Assembly: GCF_002933465.1 (NCBI RefSeq)
Contig: NZ_PSZE01000031.1
Span: forward strand, 1 to 64,000
Length of the DNA stretch: 64,000 bases
Direction of reading: 5' to 3'
Origin: Nocardia nova
GTDB taxonomy: Bacteria > Actinomycetota > Actinomycetes > Mycobacteriales > Mycobacteriaceae
Below the pieces are notes generated by a model. The model had not been told where the DNA came from, did no database searches, and saw only the letters and a list, made by a program, of their open reading frames with translations. The stretch's first letter is position 1, and each line of letters begins with the position of its first letter. The position numbers and the translations under genes are program-made. Positions 1 to 8,363 of this stretch are shown in pieces.

Positions 1-111
1 ATCTCAGCCCAATCCTCCACAGCAAGCATCCCTTCGGTCCTCCCTGGCTCGGATACAGCCAGGGTCACCGACCAGGTGGTCCGTTTTGAGTTGCCGCGCG
101 GTGGTCATTTT

Positions 112-492
112 TCACGTGCTGCCGACACGGGGGTGCCGGTGTTCCTCGGGCGATGAGTTCGGTCGACTCGACGTGCTCGCCGATCCGGATTCTATTGCGG
201 TGGCTCGCAATTGCTCTACGACTACTTCGAGCGGCGCTGTGACCGGGCCGGCTGATCGAGCTGGGCATGCTGGGTTACGGTCCGAGGAATAGGCGTTCGC
301 AGGCAGGCGCGGCCACAGCGGGCAGTTCTCGATGGTGTCGGAAATCAATTCGATTGTGCACCAATGCCTTCGTCCCCAATCGTGGATCAGATTGCGTGTC
401 GCCGCCGTGGCCACATAGTCGAAGACCATGTCGGCCAGCCAGACCCGCAGGTGCACATCATCTTCGGCTGGGAACTGTTCTTCGGCGGTCAT
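112..492 (-). CDS. hypothetical protein downstream of iacF, possibly a frameshifted remnant
   Basis: I do not recognise this 126-aa product. The start at 492 is chosen because GAGGAGG lies 8 nt upstream of ATGACC. The first ~70 residues look like ordinary coding sequence (acidic, with a W/F-rich helix-like stretch), while the last ~50 are Ser/Pro/Arg-rich and look like an out-of-frame tail. The frame stays open upstream of the ATG back to about position 600. A separate ATG overlaps the iacF stop (TAATG at about 638-642) but reaches a stop after 17 codons in another frame. This pattern suggests an older, longer gene at the end of the iac operon that has suffered frameshifts. It could also be a genuine short orphan gene. 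Confidence 0.4.
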   Translation of the reverse strand: MTAEEQFPAEDDVHLRVWLADMVFDYVATAATRNLIHDWGRRHWCTIELISDTIENCPLWPRLPANAYSSDRNPACPARSAGPVTAPLEVVVEQLRATAIESGSASTSSRPNSSPEEHRHPRVGST

Positions 493-639
493 GTACATCG
501 CCTCCTCGGGCAACGTAGGCAAGTAATCCCGTAGCTTCTGCCCTCCTTCGGACTCGCCAGCCGGACGAACATCTCTGGCATACCAATCACGACAGCGCCT
601 CCAGCAGCACCGAACCCGCGATCACCATCGGCGGAGGCA

Positions 640-1596
640 TTAATAGAGCGAGATCACGAGTTTGCTGCTCAGCGCTCGGGATACGCACAGCGCCATCTGG
701 TCGCCCGCGGCTTTGTCGGATGCGGATAAGCAGTTGTCGCGGTGATCAGGTGTCCCGTCGAGTACGCCTGACACGCACGAACCGCAGATGCCTTCCTCGC
801 AGGACTTGAAGACTTCCACGCCGTTTTCGGTCAGCACCGAAAGGATCGAGCGGTCGGCCGGGATCTCGAATGTCTCTCCGGTATCGAGTTCAACTGTGAA
901 CGATGTGTTCTCGGTAGCGTCGATCTGGGCGGCCGCGAAGTGTTCGACGTGGACGTGCTCGGCGCCGACCCGGGGCTCGAACACCGCGGTCACGTTGTCC
1001 ATGAATCCCCGCGGCCCGCAGGTGTAAACGTGGCTGTCAGCGGTCAGTTCGGCCGCGGCTTCGGAAAGGACAAGTGCCTGCTTGTCCCGGTGCACGCCGA
1101 GGTGCCACCGCACCCGATCGTGGAATTTCACACCGGATTCGAGCAGCTCGGCGAACGCCGCTTCGTCGCGGGAGCGGGCGAAGTAGTGCAGTTCGAAGTC
1201 CGCGCCGCGGCGATCGAGTTCGTAAGCCATGCTGAGCAGGGGTGTCACGCCGATACCGCCCGCGACGAGGAGTGTCCGATCGGCATCATCGGCCAATGTG
1301 AGGAGATTGCGTGGAGCACCGATCTCGAGGTGGTCCCCGACCGAGACGGTGTGCATCGCCTCCGATCCTCCGCGCGACTCCGATTCGCGCTTGACCGCGA
1401 TGAGCAGTGACGATGGGTCATCGGGTGGGCTACACAGCGAGTACTGGCGCTGAATCCCGGTGGGACCAGTGACGTCGATGTGCGCTCCCGCTTGGTATGG
1501 GCCCAGTGGTTCGCCGTCGTCACGGGCGAGCCGCAGCGAGCGGATCGCTGCCGTCTCCATCGAGACTTCTGTGACGCGGACCAGGATATTCGTCAT
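640..1596 (-). CDS. iacF: ferredoxin reductase-type electron-transfer protein of the Rieske oxygenase (IacF-like)
   Basis: 318 aa of the phthalate dioxygenase reductase family. It is expected to pass electrons from NAD(P)H via FMN and a [2Fe-2S] cluster to the IacC/IacD oxygenase. Visible order: an N-terminal flavin-binding barrel with RQYSLCS, a nucleotide-binding domain with GGIGVTPLLSMA, and a C-terminal plant-type ferredoxin domain with SCEEGICGSC plus a distal Cys in DNCLS. The ATG at 1596 is preferred because GGAGG sits 8 nt before it. The in-frame GTG three codons upstream overlaps that ribosome site and is unlikely. It follows iacE by 14 bp and closes the minus-strand iac operon. The family is firm; the IAA role is inferred from the neighbouring iac set. 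Confidence 0.85.
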   Translation of the reverse strand: MTNILVRVTEVSMETAAIRSLRLARDDGEPLGPYQAGAHIDVTGPTGIQRQYSLCSPPDDPSSLLIAVKRESESRGGSEAMHTVSVGDHLEIGAPRNLLTLADDADRTLLVAGGIGVTPLLSMAYELDRRGADFELHYFARSRDEAAFAELLESGVKFHDRVRWHLGVHRDKQALVLSEAAAELTADSHVYTCGPRGFMDNVTAVFEPRVGAEHVHVEHFAAAQIDATENTSFTVELDTGETFEIPADRSILSVLTENGVEVFKSCEEGICGSCVSGVLDGTPDHRDNCLSASDKAAGDQMALCVSRALSSKLVISLY

Positions 1597-1610
1597 TGCT
1601 CGCACCTCCG

Positions 1611-2387
1611 TCAGCGCAGATACAGGCCGCCGTTGGCGTCCCAGCAGGCACCGGTGACGGAGGCTGCATTTCGTGACGCGATCAGGGCCACCATGTCGGC
1701 GATGAAGGCGGGATCACCCAATCGCCCGACAGGGATGTTCTTGGTGAACGAGTCGAGATTGCCCGCGCCGATCAGCGATCGGACATTCGGCGTCTCGAGC
1801 GGCCCCGGTGAAACGGCGTTGACCGTTACACCGCTGCTTGCCAGCTCGCGGGCGAATACTTTGGTTGCGGACAAGATTGCGCCTTTTGATGAGGCGTAGT
1901 GTCCACCGGTGGCGGTGCCGCCGCTCTGGCCGGCCAGCGATGCCATGTTGATGATGCGGCCGTAGCCTTCCCCGCTCATATACGCGCCGAAAACCTGACA
2001 TGTGTAGAACACGCCGTGGAAGTTGACCGACATGACATCGGCCAGTTCGTCCGGAGTTATGTCCAGCAGCGGGCGTGCCTGGGTACGGGCCGCGTTGTTG
2101 ACCAGTACGCGGACCGGGCCAAGGGTTACCGCATAGTCGAGCAGGTCGGCGACTCGAGCATGATCGGTGACGTCGACTCCGTACCCGCGCGCCGTGTGGG
2201 CGGAAGGATCGAGTTCACGCGCGACGGCGTTCGCGTCGGCTTCATCGATGTCAGCGATGACAACGGTGTGCCCGTCGCGATGCAGCCGCTTCGCGATCGC
2301 CGTACCCAGTCCATGTGCGGCTCCGGTGACGACTGCCACGCCTTCGCTGCGGGCCTGGGTCTCGGCGGGAGAATCTTCGGTAGTCAT
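1611..2387 (-). CDS. iacE: SDR-family oxidoreductase (IacE-like)
   Basis: 258-aa classical short-chain dehydrogenase/reductase. The Rossmann motif TGAAHGLG lies near residue 22, NNAA in the middle, and the catalytic pair appears as YASSK. In characterised iac loci IacE acts just after IacA on the hydroxylated indole-acetate intermediate; I infer the same here from position. It overlaps the 3' end of iacD by 4 bp (ATGA-type coupling) and is followed by iacF after 14 bp. By sequence alone it could be any 3-oxoacyl-ACP-reductase-like SDR; the operon context makes the specific call. Confidence 0.82.
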   Translation of the reverse strand: MTTEDSPAETQARSEGVAVVTGAAHGLGTAIAKRLHRDGHTVVIADIDEADANAVARELDPSAHTARGYGVDVTDHARVADLLDYAVTLGPVRVLVNNAARTQARPLLDITPDELADVMSVNFHGVFYTCQVFGAYMSGEGYGRIINMASLAGQSGGTATGGHYASSKGAILSATKVFARELASSGVTVNAVSPGPLETPNVRSLIGAGNLDSFTKNIPVGRLGDPAFIADMVALIASRNAASVTGACWDANGGLYLR

Positions 2388-2905
2388 AGCAGAAACCCTG
2401 CGGCTGGCACCGGCTCTTCGCTGTCGATCATCCGCACGACCTTGAGCGCGATCCTGTCATCGGTCGTGCTGTGGGTGGACAACTGGATCCGGTGCAGCAG
2501 ATCCGCGGCCCAGATATCGTGCCGGTTGCGCTTATAGGCGGTCAGGATCTGCGCCGATCGGAGCACCACTTCGTCGTCGGACACCGACTCCGGGACGAAC
2601 CTGGAAACCGTGCGCACCGTTCGAGCCGCGTCGACGGCCGCGATGGCGTAGCCCTCGGTCATCCGAGTGACGCGCATGCGCCGCATGCGGGCGTCGTCAT
2701 AGACGATGTTGAGGCTGGCGGCGAAGTCCTCGGTATCGCGATCGATGGGAATTACGTAGATCCCGTTGTCGGTGAACAGCTCATTCCACTCGACGTATTT
2801 CTTTCGGTCGAGCAGTTCGGCTTCGCGCCAGACGAGTTCGATCGCCCGGGCGACACGGGGATCGCCCGTGGAGATCGTGCTGAGAGTAGTGAGTGGCTCA
2901 GTCAT
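2384..2905 (-). CDS. iacD: aromatic-ring-hydroxylating dioxygenase beta subunit (IacD-like)
   Basis: 173-aa small subunit of a Rieske non-heme iron oxygenase, of SnoaL/NTF2-like cone fold and normal length for the family. Typical features are an early acidic helix region with EAELLDRKKYVEW, a mid-protein segment rich in Arg around RMRRMRVTRMTEG, and a conserved FVPESV stretch. It would form the structural half of an alpha3beta3 oxygenase with IacC. It starts within the last 8 bp of iacC and its stop overlaps the iacE start, so the three genes are translationally coupled. Confidence 0.85.
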   Translation of the reverse strand: MTEPLTTLSTISTGDPRVARAIELVWREAELLDRKKYVEWNELFTDNGIYVIPIDRDTEDFAASLNIVYDDARMRRMRVTRMTEGYAIAAVDAARTVRTVSRFVPESVSDDEVVLRSAQILTAYKRNRHDIWAADLLHRIQLSTHSTTDDRIALKVVRMIDSEEPVPAAGFLL

Positions 2906-4175
2906 CGCTCATCATTCGCTTCCACTGGTGGTACGCCGCGCGCATACCGGTTTCGTCGGTGACATGAGAGGTGGGCCACCCCTCGGCGTTCGGCTTCTCA
3001 CGGTTGAGGCCCCGATTCACCATGATGGGCATGTCGGGGGCGCCGTGCGCACCGCGCTGCACGCGGTCCCAGCCCTCGGCGTCATCGGGTGTGCCGAAGC
3101 CGAAGGGGCCCTGGAAGTGTTCGTGGATGCGCAGGCGCTCCCGGTTGACGACATCCAGCTCAGGGGGTCCGTCCGGGCCGAGGGCGATATGTTCGATCCA
3201 GGTCTCGTCGACCGCGATCGGCCGCAACACTCGGAAGAAGGAACCAGACATCGAGATGTTCGGGAACAGGTTGAGATTGAAGCCAGTGCCGTGCATCGCC
3301 CGGACCAGCCTGCGCACCTGCGAGTCGTCGAAAGTCTTCGACAATTCGGTGACCAAGCCGCTGAATCGGTCTTGCAGGGGCTCGGTACCATCGTCCACAC
3401 TCAGGTCGGCGTGTTCGGGAACCATCTGCATCACGCTGTGCCCGTTGCCGAGATCGTGAGTGATCGCTGCCGGATCGGTCATGAATGACATCATGTCCGC
3501 GGTCTCGGAGTCGACCGACGCCATCCACGACCGATGCACGATCGGAAAATGGTATCCGTCGGTTGTGTTCTCCAACTGGATCTTCCAGTTACCGTTGAAT
3601 TTGAATTGGTGCTTGCCGAGGACCTTGATCGGATACCCGGCTCCCTGCTGCATGAACCGATCGATCCACATGGCCGCGTCGCCGAGAAAGTCGACCAGCG
3701 GTTCGACACCTTCGTTGAAGGTTGCGAAAATCATGCCGCCATAGGATTCGGTACGCAGTTTCTGCAGTGACAGTTCACGCTTGTCGATCTCCTCGTCGTA
3801 TCCATCCGGGTACGGGATACCGCGCAGGGCGCCATCGAGTCCATACGACCAAGCGTGATAAGGACAGGTGAATCCGTTCGCACGCCCCTTCGGCTGCTCA
3901 CAGATGCTGGCACCGCGGTGACGGCATCGGTTCAGCAAGGTCCGAATAGCGCCTTTGCGATCGCGAGTGACAATGACCGGTTGCCGGCCTACGTAAGTGG
4001 ACTTGAAGGTCCCCGGTACCGGCAGCTCGGACTCATGCGCAACCCAAACCCAGGTGGATTCGAAAATCTTTGTGATCTCCTGTTCGAAGATCCCCGGATC
4101 GGTGTAGAGCCGGGCTGCGACGCGGTCGGCGAGGGCGAAGTCGGCTGCGGCGGGGCCGGTAGTATTTGTGCTCAT
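2898..4175 (-). CDS. iacC: Rieske aromatic-ring-hydroxylating dioxygenase alpha subunit (IacC-like)
   Basis: 425-aa large oxygenase subunit. The Rieske [2Fe-2S] ligands are visible as C84-x-H86 and C104-x2-H107 (CRHRG ... CPYHAW). The mononuclear iron site is represented by the TTDGYHFPIVHRS segment near the middle, with two His and a later carboxylate. The ATG at 4175 is chosen over longer in-frame starts because GGAG lies about 8 nt upstream and the domain begins normally from there. In iac pathways IacC/D with IacF is placed late, leading toward catechol. Here it sits between iacB and iacD in a tight operon. Confidence 0.88.
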   Translation of the reverse strand: MSTNTTGPAAADFALADRVAARLYTDPGIFEQEITKIFESTWVWVAHESELPVPGTFKSTYVGRQPVIVTRDRKGAIRTLLNRCRHRGASICEQPKGRANGFTCPYHAWSYGLDGALRGIPYPDGYDEEIDKRELSLQKLRTESYGGMIFATFNEGVEPLVDFLGDAAMWIDRFMQQGAGYPIKVLGKHQFKFNGNWKIQLENTTDGYHFPIVHRSWMASVDSETADMMSFMTDPAAITHDLGNGHSVMQMVPEHADLSVDDGTEPLQDRFSGLVTELSKTFDDSQVRRLVRAMHGTGFNLNLFPNISMSGSFFRVLRPIAVDETWIEHIALGPDGPPELDVVNRERLRIHEHFQGPFGFGTPDDAEGWDRVQRGAHGAPDMPIMVNRGLNREKPNAEGWPTSHVTDETGMRAAYHQWKRMMSDD

Positions 4176-4195
4176 CTGACGTGCTCCGTTCGGGA

Positions 4196-4576
4196 TCAGT
4201 CGGGAAGTGAGACGTCGTCTCGGACGGTCAGTGCCCGTCCGATGCGGGCTTCGATCTTGGCGAAGCGCCACAGCCGCACATCGCCGCCCGCGACGGGCGT
4301 GGTGCGGAGCAGGTTGCACGCTGCGACGACCGTGTCCCTGGTATCGACGTCGGCGAGGATGTAGCAGCTCCACGGCCACCCGTACGACGGGCCGACCATG
4401 TGTGCGTCATCGTCGATATCGCCGATGTATTGCACGCCAGGAAAGGCTTTGAGCTCGTCCAACAGCGTGACAAACGCTTTCCAGACGTCACCGGTGGTGA
4501 TGTTGTCGGCAGGCAGGTCGAAGAAATTCTGATTGATGCCGATGCAAAAGAGCACCCGAAGCGGCTCTGCGGTCAT
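4196..4576 (-). CDS. iacB: small protein of unknown biochemical role (IacB-like)
   Basis: 126-aa soluble protein with no recognised catalytic motif. It starts MTAEPLRVLFCIGIN, contains GWPWSCYILADV and ends acidic. The size and ferredoxin-like alpha-beta pattern suggest a dimeric alpha-beta barrel or EthD/monooxygenase-like small protein, which is inference only. Its place directly between iacA and iacC matches iacB, the small unknown gene of proteobacterial iac loci. The gap to iacC is 20 bp and to iacA 36 bp, so it is co-transcribed. Confidence 0.7.
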   Translation of the reverse strand: MTAEPLRVLFCIGINQNFFDLPADNITTGDVWKAFVTLLDELKAFPGVQYIGDIDDDAHMVGPSYGWPWSCYILADVDTRDTVVAACNLLRTTPVAGGDVRLWRFAKIEARIGRALTVRDDVSLPD

Positions 4577-4612
4577 GCTGGTCTCCTTGTTGTGCGGGTA
4601 ATCAATTTCTGC

Positions 4613-5785
4613 TCACCGGAAACCAGGCGTGGTGGGCGGGAGTCCCATCAGGACAGCGCCGGCGGCGTCGAACATTGCTGGCCCGAGGAAGGCGTGCTGT
4701 TTCGGGACAAGAGCATCGCCGAGCAGCAACTGCAACGGATGGTCGGTGTAAATCGGCGCGGTGCCGGAAATCTCGAGCACCCTCGCAACGACATCGGAGG
4801 CGGTTTTCGCGAGGTTGGCGGAACTGAGTCGCAACAGAGCGTTTTGTTCGTCGGTGGCGGGGTCGCCAGCCACGACGGTCTCCCAGACTTCGTGACTGAG
4901 CTCGTAGAACCACGCCCTGGCCGAACGCAATGCCGCCTCCGCGGACGCGATTCCGGTTCGGTAGTAGGGGCGATCGGCCAGCTTCGGAGCTCCGGTGATG
5001 CCGGCGTACCCGGCTCCGACCCGAGTGGCGTAATCCAGTGCGGCCCGTGCCACTCCGGCGCCGACAACCGCAAGAACCTGCGCGGCGTAGGCGATAGTGG
5101 GGTAGCGGTACAACGGCTCGTCAACGGTGGGTTGGCCGCCCCGGACGAAGGTCCAGGACGCGGGTACCTCCACATTGTCGACAGCCAGATCGAAAGAACC
5201 GGTACCGCGCATACCGACTACGTTCCAGTTCTGCACGATCTCGACCTGGTGCGGCCGCAACAAGGCGGTGCGCTGCTTGCCGGAGTTGGAGTCACCATCG
5301 GGGATACCGACCCCGAGAATATCCGCGCCCATGCAACCGCTCGCGAACTGCCACCGTCCGTTGACCAAGTAGCCGTTCTCGGTTCGCGGCGCCGGTTGAA
5401 CCGGGAAAAGACCGCCGGCGAAGACCACGTCGGGGCCATCCGCGTAGAGCTCGGCCTGTGTCTCGAGCGGCAGCGCGGCGAGATAGATCAGCGATGAACC
5501 GAAGCTGGCCACCCAGCCGGTCGAGCCGTCGACAGCGGAGATCCGTTCGATGCGATCCAGGAATTCGGCGGGCGGCATCGGCTGTCCGCCGAACATCGCC
5601 GGCGTCGCCGCGCGATACAGTCCGACTTGTTTCAGCCCGGTGATGAAATCCTTTGATACATAACGCTGTTCGCGGAACTCTGCACGACGCTCGGCGAGTT
5701 CGGTCAAAAGGCCCTCGAAAGTCGGCCTTTCGAGTGAGGTCGTACCCGTTGTGGATTCGGGCTGGACCTCCTGGGTTTTTGTCAT
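4613..5785 (-). CDS. iacA: acyl-CoA dehydrogenase-fold flavin monooxygenase (IacA-like), IAA hydroxylation
   Basis: 390 aa with acyl-CoA dehydrogenase / HpaB-type two-component monooxygenase architecture: an N-terminal helical domain, a central beta domain (GRWQFASGC, then NWNVVGMRGTGS) and a C-terminal helical bundle. In this subfamily the enzyme uses reduced flavin supplied by a partner reductase, here presumably IacG, to hydroxylate the indole ring of indole-3-acetate. That reaction is known for characterised IacA and is inferred here. It is the first gene of the minus-strand operon, with its start at 5785 facing a 130-bp divergent gap shared with the sensor kinase. Confidence 0.83.
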   Translation of the reverse strand: MTKTQEVQPESTTGTTSLERPTFEGLLTELAERRAEFREQRYVSKDFITGLKQVGLYRAATPAMFGGQPMPPAEFLDRIERISAVDGSTGWVASFGSSLIYLAALPLETQAELYADGPDVVFAGGLFPVQPAPRTENGYLVNGRWQFASGCMGADILGVGIPDGDSNSGKQRTALLRPHQVEIVQNWNVVGMRGTGSFDLAVDNVEVPASWTFVRGGQPTVDEPLYRYPTIAYAAQVLAVVGAGVARAALDYATRVGAGYAGITGAPKLADRPYYRTGIASAEAALRSARAWFYELSHEVWETVVAGDPATDEQNALLRLSSANLAKTASDVVARVLEISGTAPIYTDHPLQLLLGDALVPKQHAFLGPAMFDAAGAVLMGLPPTTPGFR

Positions 5786-5915
5786 CGCTACTCCTCGCTC
5801 GGCCTGTTATTCAGGACCCTACGAGCGACTGCGGAAGTCCGAAATCGGTATTGTCTATGCGCACGTAGGGGATTTCCTTAGCGCGCGACAGGCATGCTGG
5901 ACCTACGCTGGCGGA
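5786..5915. promoter_or_regulatory. divergent iacA / sensor-kinase control region with candidate operator
   Basis: A 130-bp gap between divergently transcribed iacA and the kinase gene. It contains an inverted pair CCCTACG (5817-5823) and CGTAGGG (5864-5870). The right copy is part of CGTAGGGGATTTCCTTA (5864-5880). A closely related sequence, GTGTAGGGGAAATCCTCA, lies at 7433-7450 upstream of the iacG operon. The left copy, read on the minus strand, continues CGTAGGGTCCT. The shared core TAGGGGAWWTCCTYA is a candidate binding site for the cluster's FixJ-type regulator. No convincing -35/-10 pair is claimed. Confidence 0.45.
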
Positions 5916-7376
5916 ATGACCGACTCTCAGGCCCCCGAGCTAGTTGCGGATGACTTCGTGGCCATCATGGCCGCCACTCGGCTCTGCGTGCTCATTCACG
6001 ATGCTGAGACCAAGAACATCCTCTGGGCGAATCCCGCTGCCTGTGAAATGCTCGAGTGGAGTGTGAGCGAGTTGCGTCCGCTCAAAGCGAACGACATGAG
6101 CAGTTCCGCGCAGCAGTACGACCGGGTGATCGGTCGAGCGTGGTTGCAAGAGGCGGTAGACAACGGTGTCAGTCGCATCGAGTGGCACTACCGCACACGG
6201 TCCGGACGGGTAATTCCCACCGACGCCCTGGCGATTCGGGTCGAGTTGGCACAGGGGCCCGCGGTCATGGTCCAGTTCCGGGATATCGAACACGAGCAGC
6301 AGGTGGAACGTGATCTTCGATTGACAACGTCGTACGTGGATGCGCTGGCTCACCATACTTCCACCGTCGCCCTGATGCTGGATGCGGCCGGAAATGTTCG
6401 GTTCGCGACCGATACCGCAGTCGCGCTGATCGGCGCGGATCTGGATGAACCTCTCGGACATGTCACCCGGTGCGGGCGACTGCGCTCGGATGGCCAGGCA
6501 GTCGAATGGCGTGAAATCGCTTGCCGAGCAGCCCCGGTAGCGGCCGTGCAATTGGAGATACCGCGTGCTGATCGGGATCCGATCTGGCTGGAGGGCAGTC
6601 TGGAACGGCTGAAGGATCCCGATGGCGAAGCGATGTTGATGATCTTGCACGATGTCTCGGACCGGATTCAGGAAGAGGTTCGTCGAGAACGAGAGCTGCA
6701 TCGTGAGAATTACCTGGCGCGGTACAACGCGATGGGCGACATGGCCATGGCGATCGCACATGAGCTCGGCCAACCCTTGGCTGCCGCCGGTAATTTCCTG
6801 GCCGGTGTCCGGGCGCGGGCGCCCGAGTCCGCCGATCTGCTGTACGGAATCGACAGCGTGGAACGGCAGATCGAACGAGCAAGTGCCATTGTCAACGCGG
6901 TGCGCGCCTTCGTCGGGCACCTCGAGCACATCCAACAGGTTGTCGACCTGAATGCGATCGTCGAAGAATGCCTCTACTTCGTGCGGTTGCGGGCCGCGCC
7001 GCTCGGTGTGGACGTCAATGTGCGATTCCATCCGCACCCGGTGATGGTTCGGTGCGAGCGTGTGCTTACCGGGCAGGTGGTGCTCAACCTGTGCTTCAAC
7101 GCGATCGATGAAATGGCAGCCTGGGCGGATCGCCCACGTGCGATCACAATAAGCACGAGTGTGGGTCAGCAGGCGGGTGTGGTCACGGTCGACGATCAGG
7201 GCAGGGGGATACCGCATGATCCATTCGAGGAGTCGTTCACCTCTAAGACGGGTGGCAGCGGAATCGGTCTGGCGCTGAGCTATCGGATAATCACTCGACA
7301 GCACGGCACCATCTGGGCCGAGCGTCTCGAGAAGGACGGCTCGAGGTTCGGTTTCACACTTCCGCTCTCCCACTGA
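5916..7376 (+). CDS. cytoplasmic PAS-domain sensor histidine kinase of the iac locus
   Basis: 486 aa from ATG 5916. An N-terminal PAS domain starts near residue 15 (CVLIHDAETKNILWANPAACEMLEW), and a second PAS-like segment follows around residues 130-260. The HisKA H-box has phospho-acceptor His282 (AIAHELGQPL); the HATPase domain shows an N box (LCFNAID), a G1 box (DDQGRGIP) and a G2 box (GGSGIGLAL). I see no membrane segment, so it probably senses a soluble ligand such as IAA or a catabolite. Its likely partner is the FixJ-type regulator at 9633-10265. This differs from the MarR-type IacR of Pseudomonas putida. Ligand identity is inferred only. Confidence 0.85.
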   Translation: MTDSQAPELVADDFVAIMAATRLCVLIHDAETKNILWANPAACEMLEWSVSELRPLKANDMSSSAQQYDRVIGRAWLQEAVDNGVSRIEWHYRTRSGRVIPTDALAIRVELAQGPAVMVQFRDIEHEQQVERDLRLTTSYVDALAHHTSTVALMLDAAGNVRFATDTAVALIGADLDEPLGHVTRCGRLRSDGQAVEWREIACRAAPVAAVQLEIPRADRDPIWLEGSLERLKDPDGEAMLMILHDVSDRIQEEVRRERELHRENYLARYNAMGDMAMAIAHELGQPLAAAGNFLAGVRARAPESADLLYGIDSVERQIERASAIVNAVRAFVGHLEHIQQVVDLNAIVEECLYFVRLRAAPLGVDVNVRFHPHPVMVRCERVLTGQVVLNLCFNAIDEMAAWADRPRAITISTSVGQQAGVVTVDDQGRGIPHDPFEESFTSKTGGSGIGLALSYRIITRQHGTIWAERLEKDGSRFGFTLPLSH

Positions 7377-7429
7377 TAGCGTGGCGCATTCTTCTGTGGA
7401 CGATTCTTCTGTGGACTATTGCTCCGCCA

Positions 7430-7451
7430 AGCCGTGTAGGGGAAATCCTCA
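7430..7451 (+). promoter_or_regulatory. candidate regulator-binding motif upstream of iacG operon
   Basis: GTGTAGGGGAAATCCTCA at 7433-7450 matches the motif upstream of iacA/kinase at 5864-5880 in nearly every core position (TAGGGGA, then WW, then TCCTYA). It lies about 95 bp before the iacG start. Having the same site in two otherwise unrelated intergenic stretches of one pathway makes a shared operator plausible. Confidence 0.4.
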
Positions 7452-7543
7452 GTGCCAGCGGTGAAATTCTCGATATCTCGGCAGTGGCGTCGGGCCTTAA
7501 TGTCGGATCGAGGGCGCAGCCCATATCCGACATAGGAGGAATC

Positions 7544-8056
7544 ATGTCCGAGTTGACCCGGACTCAGCGCGAGTACCGTTCTGCGATGGCGAACCTGTCG
7601 GCTGCGGTGAGCGTCGTGACGACCGATGGTTCCCACGGTCGCGCCGGTATGACGGTGAGCGCTGCGTGCTCGGTGACCGACGAGCCGCCGACGATGCTCG
7701 TGTGTGTCAACAAGTCGAGCAGATCCCATGACATCCTGCTCGCGAACGGACGGTTGTGCGTCAACGTGCTGGGTGCACATCAGCAAGAGCTCGCGATGCA
7801 CTTTGCCGGAGCGACGAATGTGCCGACCGATGAGCGGTTCGAACACGGTGTGTGGGACCACGAAACCGACGATGTGCCGGTTCTGCGCGACGCCCTCGCA
7901 TCCATCGTCGGCCGGATTGTCGCGGGTAAGACATTGGGCTCGCATTCGGTGCTGTTCGTCGAGGTCGACAAGGTGACCACAAGACAAGACAGCGAGGCCC
8001 TGATCTACTTTCAGCGTCGTTTCCACAGTGTGGCCGTGTCGAGCCTGTCGGCCTGA
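7544..8056 (+). CDS. iacG: flavin reductase (IacG-like)
   Basis: 170-aa flavin reductase-like domain protein of the HpaC/short-chain flavin reductase family: AVSVVTTDG and GMTVSAACSVTDEPPTMLVCVN near the N terminus, and a C-terminal segment ending in FQRRFHSV. It would reduce FMN/FAD with NAD(P)H for IacA. ATG 7544 is chosen because AGGAGG lies 5 nt upstream (7533-7538); a longer in-frame start at 7484 has no such site. It lies 167 bp after the kinase gene, with a candidate operator in the gap, and leads a three-gene operon with the 92-aa gene and iacH. Confidence 0.85.
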   Translation: MSELTRTQREYRSAMANLSAAVSVVTTDGSHGRAGMTVSAACSVTDEPPTMLVCVNKSSRSHDILLANGRLCVNVLGAHQQELAMHFAGATNVPTDERFEHGVWDHETDDVPVLRDALASIVGRIVAGKTLGSHSVLFVEVDKVTTRQDSEALIYFQRRFHSVAVSSLSA

Positions 8057-8084
8057 CCGCATCGATCGAGGAGGACTGCTCACA

Positions 8085-8363
8085 ATGAAAGATGCGGGCG
8101 ACAGCGGTCGCAGGATGACGCTGACCTGTTACAACGACACCCATGGTTATGGCTGGCGCCATGTCGATCTCTTTGTGCACGATCTCGAAGGTCGCGAATT
8201 GGACTGGGTGCATTGGCAAGTGCCGCAAGACGGCCCGAACGCAGCGGACGCGGTGACCGCGGTTGTGGAGCCCTCGCTGCGCCGCGTATCGGAGTGGCGG
8301 CATTCGGTGGGTCCGAGCGGCATGGATTACTGGGTCGCCGACGCCGCGTGGGCGGACGCGTGA
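8085..8363 (+). CDS. 92-aa protein of unknown function coupled to iacH
   Basis: A small, acidic, Trp-rich protein (six Trp, including RHVDLFV, DWVHW and MDYWVADAAWADA) that I do not recognise. The start is fixed by GAGGAGGA at 8068-8075, nine nt before ATG 8085. Its stop overlaps the iacH GTG start (GTGA), so the two are translationally coupled. No membrane segment, metal motif or nucleotide-binding motif is visible. It is not one of the nine canonical iac genes, so it may be an actinobacterial accessory such as a chaperone, a subunit or a small hydrolase. It is clearly a real gene by ribosome site, codon use and coupling. Confidence 0.75.
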   Translation: MKDAGDSGRRMTLTCYNDTHGYGWRHVDLFVHDLEGRELDWVHWQVPQDGPNAADAVTAVVEPSLRRVSEWRHSVGPSGMDYWVADAAWADA

